From: Marthasterias glacialis
Lineage: Eukaryota > Echinodermata > Asteroidea > Forcipulatida > Asteriidae
Length of the DNA: 64,000 bases
Assembly: GCA_911728455.2 (NCBI GenBank)
Contig: OU452238.1
Location: forward strand, 12,100,065 to 12,164,064
Direction: 5' to 3'
Below, piece after piece: positions 1-12,460 of the stretch. The notes under the pieces are model-generated. The model saw only the letters and a program-made list of their open reading frames with translations, made no database searches and was not told the origin of the DNA. Both the position numbers and the translations under genes were made by a program. The first letter of the stretch is position 1, and each line of letters starts with the position of its first letter.

Positions 1-59
1 TACTTTAATGTCTGCACAGTATATTTGTTTTGTAAAAAAAAAGAATTTCAATCAGAAGT

Positions 60-118
60 TGTTGTTGTCGTGTTATTGTTGTCGTTGTTGTTGCTGTTGT
101 TTGTTGTTATTGTTGTTG

Positions 119-150
<32 letters not shown>

Positions 151-420
151 GGCGTTGTTTGCTGTTGTTTGTTGTTTGTTTGTTTGTTTGTTGGGTTGTT
201 TGTTTGTTTGTTTGTTTGTTTGTTTGTTTGTTTGTTTGTTTGTTTGTTTGTTGTTGTTGTTGTTGTTGTTGCTGTTGTTGTTGATGTTTCTGTTGTTGTT
301 GTTGTTATTGTTGTTACTGCTGTTGTTGCTGTTGCTGTTGTTGCTGCTGCTGCTGCTGTTGTCGTCTTCGTCGTCGTCGTCGTCGGTGATATTGTTGATG
401 TTGTTTTTGTTGCCTTTTTG
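60..420. repeat. GTT/GTTT microsatellite
   Basis: Imperfect runs of GTT, GTTT, GGT and GTC fill this stretch. Every reading frame is open across it and translates into homopolymers (Leu, Val, Cys-Leu-Phe on plus; Asn, Gln, Thr-Asn-Lys on minus), as expected from a 3- or 4-base repeat and not from a gene. Confidence 0.95.
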
Positions 421-1494
421 AACAGCGATGGGCATAACAGATTCTTTTTACCACGTTCCGTGAGAAAACGTGATTTGATAGTTTTGATTGAGTTATTCCA
501 GCGCGGGCCTCTGTCATCTTTACCACAGCCGGGGTTAGTAGATTCAGGTGCTGTGTATGAGTGATAATGATATCAATGCCCTGACTTCTTGATTTGCCAA
601 TAACATAAAGGGATGTTTCAGTGTAAGGTACCATACGTAAATTCCATTGAGGTAAAAGGCTGTAGGTAGTAATTTGCTGACTAAAGGGCTGGATGCAGTA
701 AGTTAATTGCCAAAGTATTTTGAATAACTTTCGATGCAAACTTAGTTTAGTGAACACGCGAAACAAAAAGTCATCGTGTGCTTTAATGTGGGGGCTGGTA
801 GTTAAACCATGCCTCGGACGAGGTGAGAGGAAGGAATTCAAGAAAAACACTGACCCTTAATACCAGGGTTGTGCCAACATTCCTTTCTTTCAAAGCATTA
901 AACGCTTTTTGTGACAATTTAACATTTCCCTTGTGTTTTTTATTATTTAAAGAAACAAAAGGCCCCTGTGTGGTTCTTTATTAGAACTCTTGATGTTTTA
1001 AAAGAAACATGATCGACGGTGGAATGGCACTGATGCAAGGCTGTATCCAAATACTTAGCATCTTTCATCACGTGCTGCCTTTGATTGTTATTTTGGAAGC
1101 CTCTGAGAGTAATGTTGTGTTTTGTTACAGTTTTATTTGAACCAAAAGTCCCTTTAAGTCCAGGAACATTATTAGTTTAACCTTTAGAACTTTGTCCTCG
1201 TTCATGTCGTCTTGACTGATAGAGAAAACAACATGTATAGGATTGTGCCTAATACCATCTTGCCAATCCGATCCCTGCTGTGTGGTAGGCAATATCTTGG
1301 GGTTATATGTGACCGGGACAAAATGTAAATCTTAGTCTACAAAATCCCTGTGTATCTGCTTGCTTCCTCCGAACCACTCTGAGGGAGTAGCGGATCCATA
1401 TCATGTTTCGCACGAGGTGTATTATGACAGATATCACTTAAAGTTGTACGAAATCGCACAATGAAGATTTAGCTTCACAACATAATCGGAGAGC
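421..1494. other. non-coding stretch, nothing recognised
   Basis: AT-rich sequence with frequent stops in all frames. The one longer minus ORF here (to 850) owes its length to the microsatellite beside it. No exon, RNA gene or element was recognised. Confidence 0.6.
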
Positions 1495-2570
1495 CAACTG
1501 GTGAAGTGCACCCCATTACCCCACCCGTACAAACTTAGTTCACTATGTTTATTTAATAGATTTAATGATAACACACAATATTTTTTGGGTGTGAAAGTTT
1601 GTGGCAGTGACCAAGATGGCGTCCAAAAGATCGTCATTTGTTTGGTTAAGTAACAGTATTTTGATCATAACTCATGATACCAAAATGTCATAGTATTCTG
1701 GTTGGTATCATTTGAAAGGAAATTGTTTGGGCTACATATCAAGCGCAGTGTGAATAGACTTCTGTTATCATAATTCTCTGCGCTTTCTTTTCCTTTCTCT
1801 TTCTTTTTCAGCCCTCACCTCGAGTGGCCTTTGTGCCTTGTGTTGGGCGACTTCCATATTTTTTTTTTTTAAATGGATTTTACGCATTTATAAATTTCCA
1901 TTTATACCAAAAACCATCATAGCAACAAAGCTGTTATGACCCGTTATTACATGCAAATTACATGCTTTCTGATGTTCAAGTGTATACCAACAGGGTGCTT
2001 TTACCCTCTGTGTGTGCATTGGGAAGCGTGTGTATGGTATGTGTGTTCAGCTGTATAGTTCAGAAAAGCACCCTTTTCTGATAGTTGTCAATGACGTTCT
2101 TGAACTTCAGAAATATCACACTTTCTGAATATTTGCATGAAGTAACGGGTCAATTTGCGATAAAAGAACAGCTTTGTTGCTTTTACGGTTTTAGGTAAAA
2201 CTGGAAATTTCTAAAAGCGTAAAATCAATTTTAGTGTATTTTTTAATAAAATACTTACCAAATAAATTTGGGGGCTAAAATTGTACCTTTAAAAAATCCT
2301 AAATCCATCAAACTTAGCACCAATTTGTAACCCGAACAATTTCCTTTCAAATGACATCACTCACGATACTATGACATTTTGCTATCATGAGTTATGATCA
2401 AAATACAGTTACCTAATAAAATGGCGGACATGTTGGACGCCATCTTGGATTTGGAGGTCACCGGCACAAATTTGCAACGGCACACCCGACAATATTGTGT
2501 GTTATCATAAAATCTTTCAAACAAACAGTGATCTTACTTTGTACGGATGGGGCAATGGAACTCCAAAACT
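1495..2570. mobile_element. long inverted-repeat (foldback) element
   Basis: Two arms of roughly 500 bp face each other around about position 2040. Matching blocks read inward from the left end and, reverse-complemented, from the right end: CCCCATYCGTACAAA-like, TGATAACACACAATATT, CCAAGATGGCGTCCAA, TTTGATCATAACTCATGATA, AAAGGAAATTGTT and GACCCGTTA. Divergence between the arms is modest, with small indels. No transposase ORF lies inside. The structure is that of a foldback or non-autonomous DNA transposon; the exact ends are approximate. Confidence 0.75.
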
Positions 2571-3880
2571 AAGCATGTATTTCAGACTTGGCCCTCCCAT
2601 TAACAATGTATAAACAATGAGCCCAGCATCCAATTGGTAAGTCATTACGCCACACGCATGCGCATCTGCTGCGCGCCGAAAACGTTCGCTACTTCCGGTT
2701 CCAAAGCTTGCATACGTTACTGGATTATTAACCGAAAAACACTCATTCCTTCGATCCAAGATTTTTTTTATGAACGAAACTAATATTTCTGATAAGAGCT
2801 TGAGTCTTTGCAAGACACACATGAAAGGCAAGTCCAGAAATTATGTTGTTCTTGCATAAATCATCAAAAATCAAAAATTTCAGAGTATTTTCTATGGGCT
2901 TCTGGCGTTCGATGGAGCCGGTTGGTGTGAAGTGGGCGTGACTTACGGTGGAATTACGTCACACTTACTTAGAGTATACACGATATCCCGCATTAAGTAG
3001 CGTGCATGTCACGCTCATTTTCAGCTTTGATTGAATAATTTAGTCAAAGTAGGCCAAGGGCGACAACTCTATGCGCCACAATAATATTCCAAGGTCCACG
3101 GTACAGTACTGTTTACATGAATATGTAACTGTTGAAGTCAAATGCAAAATCATATACAGCTTTCTCTAGATTTCAGACTGAGAAATATTGTACGATTGTC
3201 GGAACTACTTTATCAAGTAAATACTTCATGATTAAAAGTCAACAACTGTAGAATGTATATGTATTTATTTGTATTTATTTGTATTTTTTCACCTTGTAAT
3301 GTGCAAACCTTTGTCATGCCTTCAAAACAAAGTGTTGCTTTCTCGGTTTTGCTTCATGGCGTGGATTTCTTTAGATACGACATTACGTACCACTCTTTTG
3401 TTCTTTTAGTGTGACGTGGAGGTGTAATCAGCCTGATGGAGGCTAATGCACTAATTAGGTGTTGAAGGAAAACCTCATAATTAAATGAAATCATGCACTT
3501 ACGCAGTGATAATAAGTTACACCGTAAGGCATACGATGTATCAGACATTATATAGATTTCATATCCATAACGGCCGAAGACGCCTACGAAGATTCGCAGC
3601 AGAGATGCTTTTTGCACTGACACAGGATCTGGCTGTCCACTTTGCGCTAAGTGCAATCGCTACTACCAATGAGCTCGTTTAGAATTGTTTTTGAAGCTCG
3701 AGGCAGGTATGCACGGTCATAATTTGAGAAAATGTATCATTTAAAGGGAAAAACACTTTATCCCTTGTCTGGCGAAGTTGTATATATTTCATTCTCTGTC
3801 CGAGGTACGTGATCCCGCACTGAGTAGCAAGTGTTTATTGATGGTTGACGGGAAACGTTTCCCGTCATTTTGATCACGGT
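2571..3880. other. non-coding stretch, nothing recognised
   Basis: Short ORFs on both strands (longest about 100 codons) have no domain-like composition and no good splice context. No RNA gene or clear repeat unit was seen. Confidence 0.5.
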
Positions 3881-3931
3881 TTTTTTTTTTTTTTTTCCTT
3901 TTTTTTTTTTTTTTTTTTTTTTTCCCTTGCT
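3881..3931. repeat. poly-T tract
   Basis: Long T runs broken by a few C residues. The Lys-rich minus-strand ORF over it is an artefact of the tract. Confidence 0.9.
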
Positions 3932-5299
3932 TTTTTTCTTTTTATCCGCTCTGGGTTGCTGTAAATCGACAATATTAGGATAAACGCACACAACCAACCT
4001 GTAAGAATATCATCACATTTTGTGGTCTTGATTTAGTGGAATCAGCGAAAAACTAAATTTGAATAACATCCTTTTGAATCGTGCATCCTCGACAGCGTGT
4101 TTGATTATACTTACTTTTTGGGGGTGAACAAAGACAATTGAGTGGAGCGGGATTTGATAATGCGACCACCGGCTTCACATACCGATGATCTATCAACTAA
4201 GTTATCCAGCCCTAATGTTGTCTGTCTCCCTATTTTGTCAATATCTTTGTTCGGAGGTTACCGTGTAGCCAGGGATTACACCGAAGTTTACGATGCACAT
4301 CATAAAGCTATAAGCACATATAATGGATGCAACCTGGGAAACGGCAGCACGGGGATCACTGGAAGGGTGATGCGACTTTTTCTATCAGGGAAACTTGACA
4401 ACTCCTGAGCATCTATATGTTGTGATGTTTAAATATTTTAAATGAATAAATACATAACCAACGGTGGCTGGGGGATTGAGTGGGGTTTAAAAAAATGCTA
4501 CGGACTCGACTTTTACACTATTTCAGACAGATATACATGTAGCTGTTCGGAAGTATTAATTAAGGTAGGAATCAACGAGCCTGTAAATTGAAACTGTACA
4601 TACATTTATTTATGCATTGATTTTCTCTTTTTTTAATATTATTATTTGTATTATTTATTATCAGTTCCAATTCTATTACGCGGTGCAGCTTAGTTGAAAT
4701 ACAATCTCGCTGCTTAATTTCCCATGACAAAAGGCCGGACTTGTCTTCCACTTAGTTATCTCTGGTCTTTCATTTATGTATTATTCACCGGCAAGTAAGT
4801 GCTTTTGAGTCGGCTCATTAGCATCAACGAAGACAAATATTGTTATTTTGTAAGCAATAGACTCGTGTAAGTCCCGCGCGTTTCCGAGCAGCCAGCCACG
4901 TTGAAGTGCGAGATTTTGTTTCCTGCACTCGTTCAAGCAACGGTGGAAAACTTCCCTTGAACTATTTTTGCTTGAAATTATATACTTTTTTTAACTTAAT
5001 GCCATGACCAGTCATTTGTACTGCATAGTTTTTGTTTTCCCTTATGAAACTCTGTGGTGTGCATGGAAATAAATCACTTTAACTTGTTTACTTATTGTAA
5101 GTTGCCAAACCGAAATAAGCATAATGAACACGCCAAAATCCGTGACAACGTAAACCAATGTTCTGTGTATACTTGTATAGTTTTTAAGATGAACACAACA
5201 GTTAGTTTCGATCTCGAGAAACAAAAAACCAATGTTTGAAAACAGTGAAACGAAAAGGGGTTTTTATTTTTTATTTGTTCGTTTTTTCCTTCTTTTTTT

Positions 5300-5430
5300 C
5301 ACTATTTTCTTATGATTCCGATGACCGATTGAGCTTAAACTTTCACAGGCTTATTATGTATGGTTATGTTGGGTTACATAAAGTGCGGAAACTGGTCTTT
5401 GACAATTACAAATAATGGCTGCGTGCTTTA
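5300..5430. repeat. fragment of a dispersed repeat ending in TTAA
   Basis: The segment has 'gaccgattgagct', 'tttcacagg' and 'ctggtctttgacaatta' blocks and ends at 'gctttaa'. From memory this order resembles a TTAA-flanked repeat I associate with sea-star genomes. Only one end is visible here. Assignment is by recollection. Confidence 0.35.
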
Positions 5431-5789
5431 ATAACCATGTACCTATGGGATATTTTGGAAATATTGAACAAACATATACTTTTTTTTTAGTTCGGATCGG
5501 GAAGTCTTGTAGCAGTTTTGAGCCGACTGTTCTATCTTCGGTCCACATGTTGATAATTTAACATTTCAACATGCATGCCTAACATTGTATAGTTAGTGCT
5601 TTTCCAGAGGTTCGTTTTTTGTTTTAGTTGTTTTAGTGGAGTTTGATGTACATGGTGTCTCTGCAAACCTTACTAGATCAGAGGGTTTGATTTAGTTCCG
5701 TGTGTTATGTGTCAAACCTGTTCAAAATAATCCGCATGATTCGTTATTTTCTACGGAAGCGTGAACAACAAATGCCTCTCTTATCGTGA

Positions 5790-6055
5790 ACGTCCATAAT
5801 TATCGTGTACGTACACTTTAAGTCCAAACTTAACGTGTACGTACACGCTAATTACCAACTTATCGTGTACGGCCACGATAAGTTATCATGTACGTACACG
5901 ATAATTATCGTGTACGTACAAATTTAGCCAAAACTTAACGTGTACGTACACGCTACGATAATTATCGTGTACGTACACATTTAGTCCAAACTTTTCGTGT
6001 ACACGATAATTCCCAACTATCTTGTACGTACACGATAAATACCGTGTAAGTACAT
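5790..6055. repeat. cluster of TATCGTGTACGTACACGATA palindromes, left part
   Basis: About ten copies of a self-complementary unit with core GTGTACGTACAC, spaced 20-40 bp apart, some with one end changed (TAACGTG..., ...CACGCT). Linkers such as 'agtccaaac' recur, so the higher-order unit is also duplicated. The cluster resumes at 6328 after a SINE. Confidence 0.9.
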
Positions 6056-6056
6056 G

Positions 6057-6312
6057 GAGAGTCGTGGCCGAGCGATATAGTCCGCCGATGTTAAGTTCTG
6101 TAGTTTACAGAATCAGGGTTCGAATCCGGGCCAGTCACGACACTTGTGTCCTTGAGCAAGACACTTTACCGTAATTGCTTCGTCCTTATCGTGAAAGAGT
6201 AGGGCTTTACCCCAGTGTTTCTGGTCCTCATCTACAGGTTTCCTCAGGCTTCCAAGCTACAGTGAATAAGTTCGGTTTTGAGGTATCCTTGGTTTAATTC
6301 CCAGAAATTAAT
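6057..6312 (+). mobile_element. tRNA-derived SINE, copy 1
   Basis: The head reads GTCGTGGCCGAGCG (A box-like) with GGTTCGAATCC (B box) about 50 bp later, as in RNA polymerase III promoters of tRNA origin. The body continues with CTTGAGCAAGACACTTTACC, a motif common to many SINE families. The same body and tail (CTACAGGTTTCCTCAGGCTT...) recur on the minus strand at 47150-47488; this copy lacks about 70 bp of the body. It sits inside the palindrome cluster. Confidence 0.85.
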
Positions 6313-6327
6313 ATAATAAGTTTGAAC

Positions 6328-6382
6328 TTATCGTGTACGTACACGACAAGTCAAAACGTATCGTGTACGTACACGATAAGAG
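6328..6382. repeat. GTGTACGTACAC palindromes, right part
   Basis: Two more copies of the 20-bp palindrome at about 6330 and 6359, separated from the main cluster by the SINE. Confidence 0.85.
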
Positions 6383-6612
6383 AGGGTTTTTTTAAATTCA
6401 CGTGGCGGCAATACGCTTCCGTAATTTTCTGCAGAGCGTGAAATCAAGTTTTATGACCGCAACCAGAAAATGATTTTGCAATAAGGTCTATAATTAGAAA
6501 TCAATGCACTGTCATGTCTATTCCAATGATTTAAATAGCCATGACTATTCCTTAGTTAGCGTGAAGATATGGTCCGATCCTTTGGGTAAGTCAATGTTAT
6601 TTGTGTGCATTT

Positions 6613-6616
<4 letters not shown>

Positions 6617-6675
<59 letters not shown>
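6617..6675. repeat. (TC)n microsatellite
   Basis: Nearly 30 uninterrupted CT dinucleotides. Confidence 0.97.
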
Positions 6676-6677
<2 letters not shown>

Positions 6678-6899
6678 GAAAACTTCAATACGACGAATCA
6701 TTCATGAGGAAAATGTGATCCAATCTGGGGAACATGAGTACGAAATCACCAACGGCATAACTGTAGAAAAGACCAACATTACTCGCCTCAGTGCCACTCA
6801 ACGGCAAAAGTCAATGAGCGATTTTACTTTGTTAAATTTCAAAATTGTTTTGTGCATTGACTACGGAAACGTGAGAGGGCCTCAACTTTTTTTTTAAAC

Positions 6900-7050
6900 G
6901 CTTTCTCGCCGCGGCGATTTACTATCTCGCCGCGGCGAGTTACTATCACCAACGACGTCTATCTGTCGTCATTCAAGAACGCATTGTCTGATACAGTCAT
7001 GCTGCGGCTCACTCGCAGATAGCAACTCGCCGCGGCGAGATAGCAAGGAT
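6900..7050. repeat. palindromic CTCGCCGCGGCGAG units
   Basis: Perfect 14-bp palindromes at 6926-6939 and 7026-7039 and a one-base variant at 6905. Each is flanked by TACTATC or GATAGCAA, so the outer units form inverted ends of a unit about 140 bp long. The high CpG content stands out from the AT-rich surroundings. Confidence 0.7.
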
Positions 7051-7821
7051 TTTTTTTTTAGGGGGAGGGGCTATTTTATGTATCAAACCATTGATAATAA
7101 TGTTAAAATTAAGATGATGTAATTATTAAGAGAAAGATTTATACAACCCTCGAGATCTAAGGCTATGTGACGTAGCCCGAATCGAGGAGTTACCGGCACA
7201 ATGGAAAATAACGCGATCTTTCTTTTGCTTGCTGTGATATCATGAAATGATAATAAGGATTTATACATAGCGCTAAAAGCAGCGGCATCGATGCGCTTTA
7301 AAAAAGCAATATGTAAAATCTAAAACTGAAGATAAAGATATGAAAAACAACACTCCTTCTTGAACAGACTTGTCTTCAGACGAGACTTATACTGAGTTGT
7401 GTTTTGACGATAATAGATGTTGTCACTTAAGTGTTTTCACTCTAAATCGCATACCTGTATGAAGGTCGATATAGTTACTTCCATAATGAATGAGATTGAT
7501 TTACCGATACCTTCACTCAAATAACACAGACCTGGACTTTAATCAGTGGTCAGACTTGCAAGTGTAGCTAAAAACAGTGGATATCAGCCAAACGGGAAAA
7601 GATGCAGTAGCATTCTTTCAAACAGATTGCATCCATTCCTATCACCTTGTTATTAAAAAAAAAACGTACACATACAAGCCACATAATAAACCACAATCTG
7701 TGGGAAGGTTATCAACCAGGGTCGTCATGATATGGAATGATTTATTTGATGAATAACGATGCCAGATCTGGCAGAGGTTATTGAGTAATATTCATATGAA
7801 TTTGCTTATTTCAATTTAAGT

Positions 7822-8215
7822 TTAAAGGGTCTGTATACGTTTGGTAATGACTCTGAAAATGTATGGCAATAATAACTCACTTGGTAAGAAGTACAGCAGC
7901 TTTGGATAGTATAATGCATTTTGAGAAACGTTTCACTTCGAAGTACTGCAGTTATGGAAAAATACATCACTTTTTATCCCCTAAAAAATTGAATCTGAGA
8001 AGCGTTATGGCCGTAACGCTTCTCAGAATGTGTATTCCAATGACGGATACTTCTACGTGAACACAACAGCTCCAGATTTTTGATGATATCTCAAAAACGC
8101 TGCCACCTTTTGAACTGAAATTTACACAGGTATATTTTTATGGTATATATCTGCAATTATACAGCATTAAAGCAAATGTACGGTTCCAAAAACCAAAGGT
8201 ATACTTTGCCTTTAA
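7822..8215. mobile_element. MITE-like element flanked by TTAA, with central hairpin
   Basis: The left end, TTAAAGGGTCTGTATACG, is partly matched by the reverse complement of the right end (CCAAAGGTATACTTTGCCTTTAA). TTAA stands at both borders. Near the middle, CTGAGAAGCGTTA and TAACGCTTCTCAG pair perfectly around a 6-base spacer (7996-8027). No protein is encoded. Confidence 0.65.
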
Positions 8216-8219
8216 GGTA

Positions 8220-11200
8220 CAATTCATGCATACACATATGGTAGAATATTAATCAATCTCTTTTGGGAATATTGATACTAGAATCGGGTTTTAAAAAATG
8301 TAAACGTCATACTTTCAATAATTATTTCGATCGTTTTTACGTATGCCTTTAAAAACGTGTAGTTGCCACTTGAGAATAGACCTTTGTATTTATGTTTGGG
8401 GTTTATTGCTATAATTGTTTTTGTGCCACTAGTACGGGTAACCCGTCACACCACGGTAGATTCCAAACTCGAGTGCAGTAGTGGTTTAATAATGTAGAAG
8501 GCTTTAAGATTGTAGATTTGTGTGAACCAAGCATGTTTAAGTGATGTTTTCATAACGTACTCAGTCACTCAGACATGTGGATTGCTTCCAACTCATGCAG
8601 ATAACTCAAACTTCAGTCAAATTAATGTGAAGCGTGTGTGGACTCATAAGGGAAGGACTAAGTGGGTCATGCGTCCTTTGATTTATAAACTCATTTGCGT
8701 GTTACCATGGCAATGGTGTTGAGATTGTTCCAATTATTGGAGTTAGCAGACATACAGCGTTATCAATCACACTCTGTATTATGTCCATGGAATTACATTC
8801 AAAGCCAGCGCTACGTATTATAATTTTCATTAAGGGAGAGGGATCAGATTTTCTGAATGGCATCTTACCGTGCATATCTGTTGAACCTAGTGAATATCTC
8901 AAACCAGATTTTTGGATTTCTATTTTATTAAAAGTTAAATTAGATTTCTCATTTGAGTATGATTTTGTTGGTTTTAGTTGGACCACAAAAACTGTGTTTC
9001 CATCGTCTTCACTGCGCAGGATTCGCCAATTTGTTGATTTTGGGTTATTACGTTGTTGTTGATATTGGTTTTGCTGTTGGCATCGTAGTCCTTGTCCATT
9101 ATTTGTTGTGCTCGTTTGTTTAATTGTGTTACTTTGTTTCGCTTTACCTTTTTTCCTGTTTGTATGTCTTTTGTTTTCTTTATTCTTGCAACATTAACGA
9201 TGAGCCAGTCACAAAGTACTTAATACGCATTCGTTACGGGTGACAAACTTCTATTTTGATAACTTATGACTGTGTTTAAATTAATGTGTGCATTAACCGG
9301 TTAATGGAATATGTCCGTATTGATGAGTAACTTAATTATAGATGTATTCATTATATGAAAACAGTCGTCTGATGCACTCATGTAATCAACTAATGTGTGA
9401 ATTGATCTAATTACAACTGACACGACTCAACAGACGGGTAATAAAAACATAACATCTCATATTCAGTAATAACATACAATCCAATACTGCCCCATCCCTT
9501 GTAGCGTTTGTATATGGCTTTTAACTTGATATGATATGCCAGACCGTATTCAATAAAAGGATGCTGGTTATGTTAGTGACGATCGTAACTTAAGACTTAC
9601 AGCGAAATACGCTTTGCCGCTGTCGCCTCCATGATGTTTACAACCTAAATAAAATGCATTTCAATCGTGTTTACACCATCACATTTGAGGGATCCCTGTT
9701 TTTATCTGCCAGCGGCACATTGTTTCTTTAATAGTATAAAGTCCAATTCTTTGAATGCTATGAACTATAGTCGCATCTTTTTAAACCTTGGAAATTACAT
9801 AAAAATACAAGAGGTTTTAAAAAGGCTCGAAACAAAACCTGAGGTCATATTCTGATTAAATCGGGAATACTTGGAACTGAGCAGTATATAAAAATGCTCG
9901 TTTTATAGCTTTAAAACTCTCTCAAAAAAACTTGGTTAAGAAGTCCAATATGTGTGCAACATAATAACATGATGTGGCTATAGCCAGAATATTCAGACGA
10001 TTGTATGCGTTGGCACATAAATGTATACACTTTTTTAACACAACATGGAAGAATTGGGGGGTTTTTTTCCATACTGGCAACAACAAGCCATACCAAAAAA
10101 AGATTGTATAAATTTATATGCAATACAGCGTACAAATGAAAAATGGTTTTAATTTACAACAATATTAAAGGTGAAAATGTGGGGGGAAATGAAGCAAAAA
10201 AAATGCTTTGTACTCTTCTGCATTGAACATACAGAGCAACAAATATAATACAAGGAACAAAGTTACTGGGATGGTAGCATTTCACAAACAAGTTGCTAAA
10301 AATGTAGGACATTGAGTGGTCCAAAAAGTGAAGATAAAAAGTCTAAAAAACAGGCAGGGCTTACGAGGTCAGTTAAAATGTTGCTTCTTAACCAAACTAA
10401 CCAAACGTTTGGAGTCAGAATAAACAAAGCCTACTAGATGAGATCGTTGAGGCTCAGAGCAAAGCCACGTTTTCCCTGGTGTTCTCTTTTGATAAATCAC
10501 GTCCGCAGCTCAAATTAAAGTAACACGCGGACAATCAATTTTTAAACAGAATTCAGTCGGTCAACCACACGTTTGTTACACCCTGTTATATTAGTGAACA
10601 AAATAATACATTTTTCAGGAGCAATCAGGAGCGACTTTGTTGTGTGGGAGGAACTCCTTTGGGAATTTGGTTTATTAATATCAATCACGTCATTTACTTA
10701 AAGTTTCATTTCTGCATGAAACAACAATATATTTTAACCTATGGTTTAGCTATAATATAAGTGAAATTGCTACTGTTCTCGTCAAAATCATCATCAGTGT
10801 TTTAAAAGGGAAAAGGTCACAATTTTATTTGCCCAAAGATAAAATATAACTTCTTAAAACGTGTCATTGCAGGATATTTCAAAATGACATTTTGCCGAAA
10901 TGAGTTAAATGAATTGTCTGGCAAAGCAATTTAAATAAAAGCGTTTTCAAATCATTTTATTTTGCTGGAAGTATTCTCTAAGAAATTAGTACAATTACAT
11001 AGGGAGCTATGATTATTCTGAACCGAAGTTTGCATTTTCTTTTTAAATCTCTTTATTATTATTTGTGTGTGGGTTTGCGTAGTTGCGTGTGTGAAACAAA
11101 GCCTAAGGTAAAATTGTGAAAGTGTCCCTTTGTCGACCTTTACCATCTGCGCATCGAACAACCTGCATAAATAAAAACACTCGCCCAATTCGACAGCGGC

Positions 11201-12455
11201 CGTCGTCACCATCTATCGCTTCAATATTTTGAGCCACATGCGGGTCAGAGGTCACTGTTGAGTGAAAGTGTGGTGATATGGCACCTTTAACAAAAGTGAT
11301 ACCAAACTTTTTGAAAAGACCAATTGCATTCACATTCAGTGGATAACATGCACAAATTCTATTGATCTACGTTTCAACTTGAAAACTCATTCCCGGGGAG
11401 GGTTTATTTGGCGTAAGTTTGAGGGGGAAAAATAAGTCTCTTTCCAGCGCTTCTCCTGTCAATTGCTGTAATCGCTAGACCCGGTTTTGATGAGCTTTTT
11501 CTGCGGGCCTGCAGCTGCGTCAACGTTGTCGCTACTCTCCGGGTAATAACTTGATCAACCGCGGGAAGGCACACACGGTTTTAATAAGCAATATCAAAAT
11601 TAAAACTGTCGGCATTTCTAGGTTGGCGTGCCTGATTATAGTTATTTAGTTAAAGTTATTTCATGACTCTTTTGTCGTCGTACAGAGTAGAATTCAACTA
11701 GACAAATGTTGTTATGTCTTGCTGTCGGCGACTTGCTTATTACACTGTTAACCGTTAAGGTGTTTTAAAGTAAAGGTACTACAGGAATGGTAACTATCAA
11801 AAGAAAATGAAAAGTAGCAGTCTAAAACCTCACTCATTATACAGTTTATACTAGTATACCAATCCTCAAGAGAAGTCCCTTTGAAGTACTGTCAAAGGCA
11901 AGGAAATAGCATTCGAAGAGCCCCGAGTCACCCTTGTTTAATTCGATTGCCGCAATCGAAACAAGCACACATGAACGTGCACAAAAATCCCTCTCATACT
12001 TTTATAAACCATGTTTTTTTTTCTTTTTCTTTTTTTCACGAAATAGGATTGTCCTTTTTTGAAAAAAACCTTCAGTGCTAATAAGTTTACTCTTCCAAAA
12101 ATCTATGATAATGTAAACTTCGTTCCTTTCATCAGCCTGCTGGGGGCACAACACTGTTCGTCGGGGACACAATAAGGAAATGAAATTCCACAAGAAGTAT
12201 TGTGATGTTCATATTCGTTCGGTTGCATCATGTTGTAAAACTTTGCATTGCACTGTTTTAATATTAAATTGTTGCATGTGCGGCATGTGTTGAATTAATT
12301 GTCTACGATGACCGGTACAATAAATAACACATGCTTACAGCATGCAATGTAGCTAGGCAGTTCAGCATTGCGGTTCCTGGGTATATTTAGAAATAATTAA
12401 TTGTCTTCAAGGTAAATAATGGTTAAAACATATTGAAATAAAACGTAAAGGACCT
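8220..12455. other. non-coding stretch, nothing recognised
   Basis: AT-rich DNA with only short ORFs, mostly pairs on opposite strands of the same segment. A poly-T/A run lies near 12013-12065. No exon with convincing splice sites or domain similarity was recognised. Confidence 0.5.
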
Positions 12456-12460
12456 ATAGT

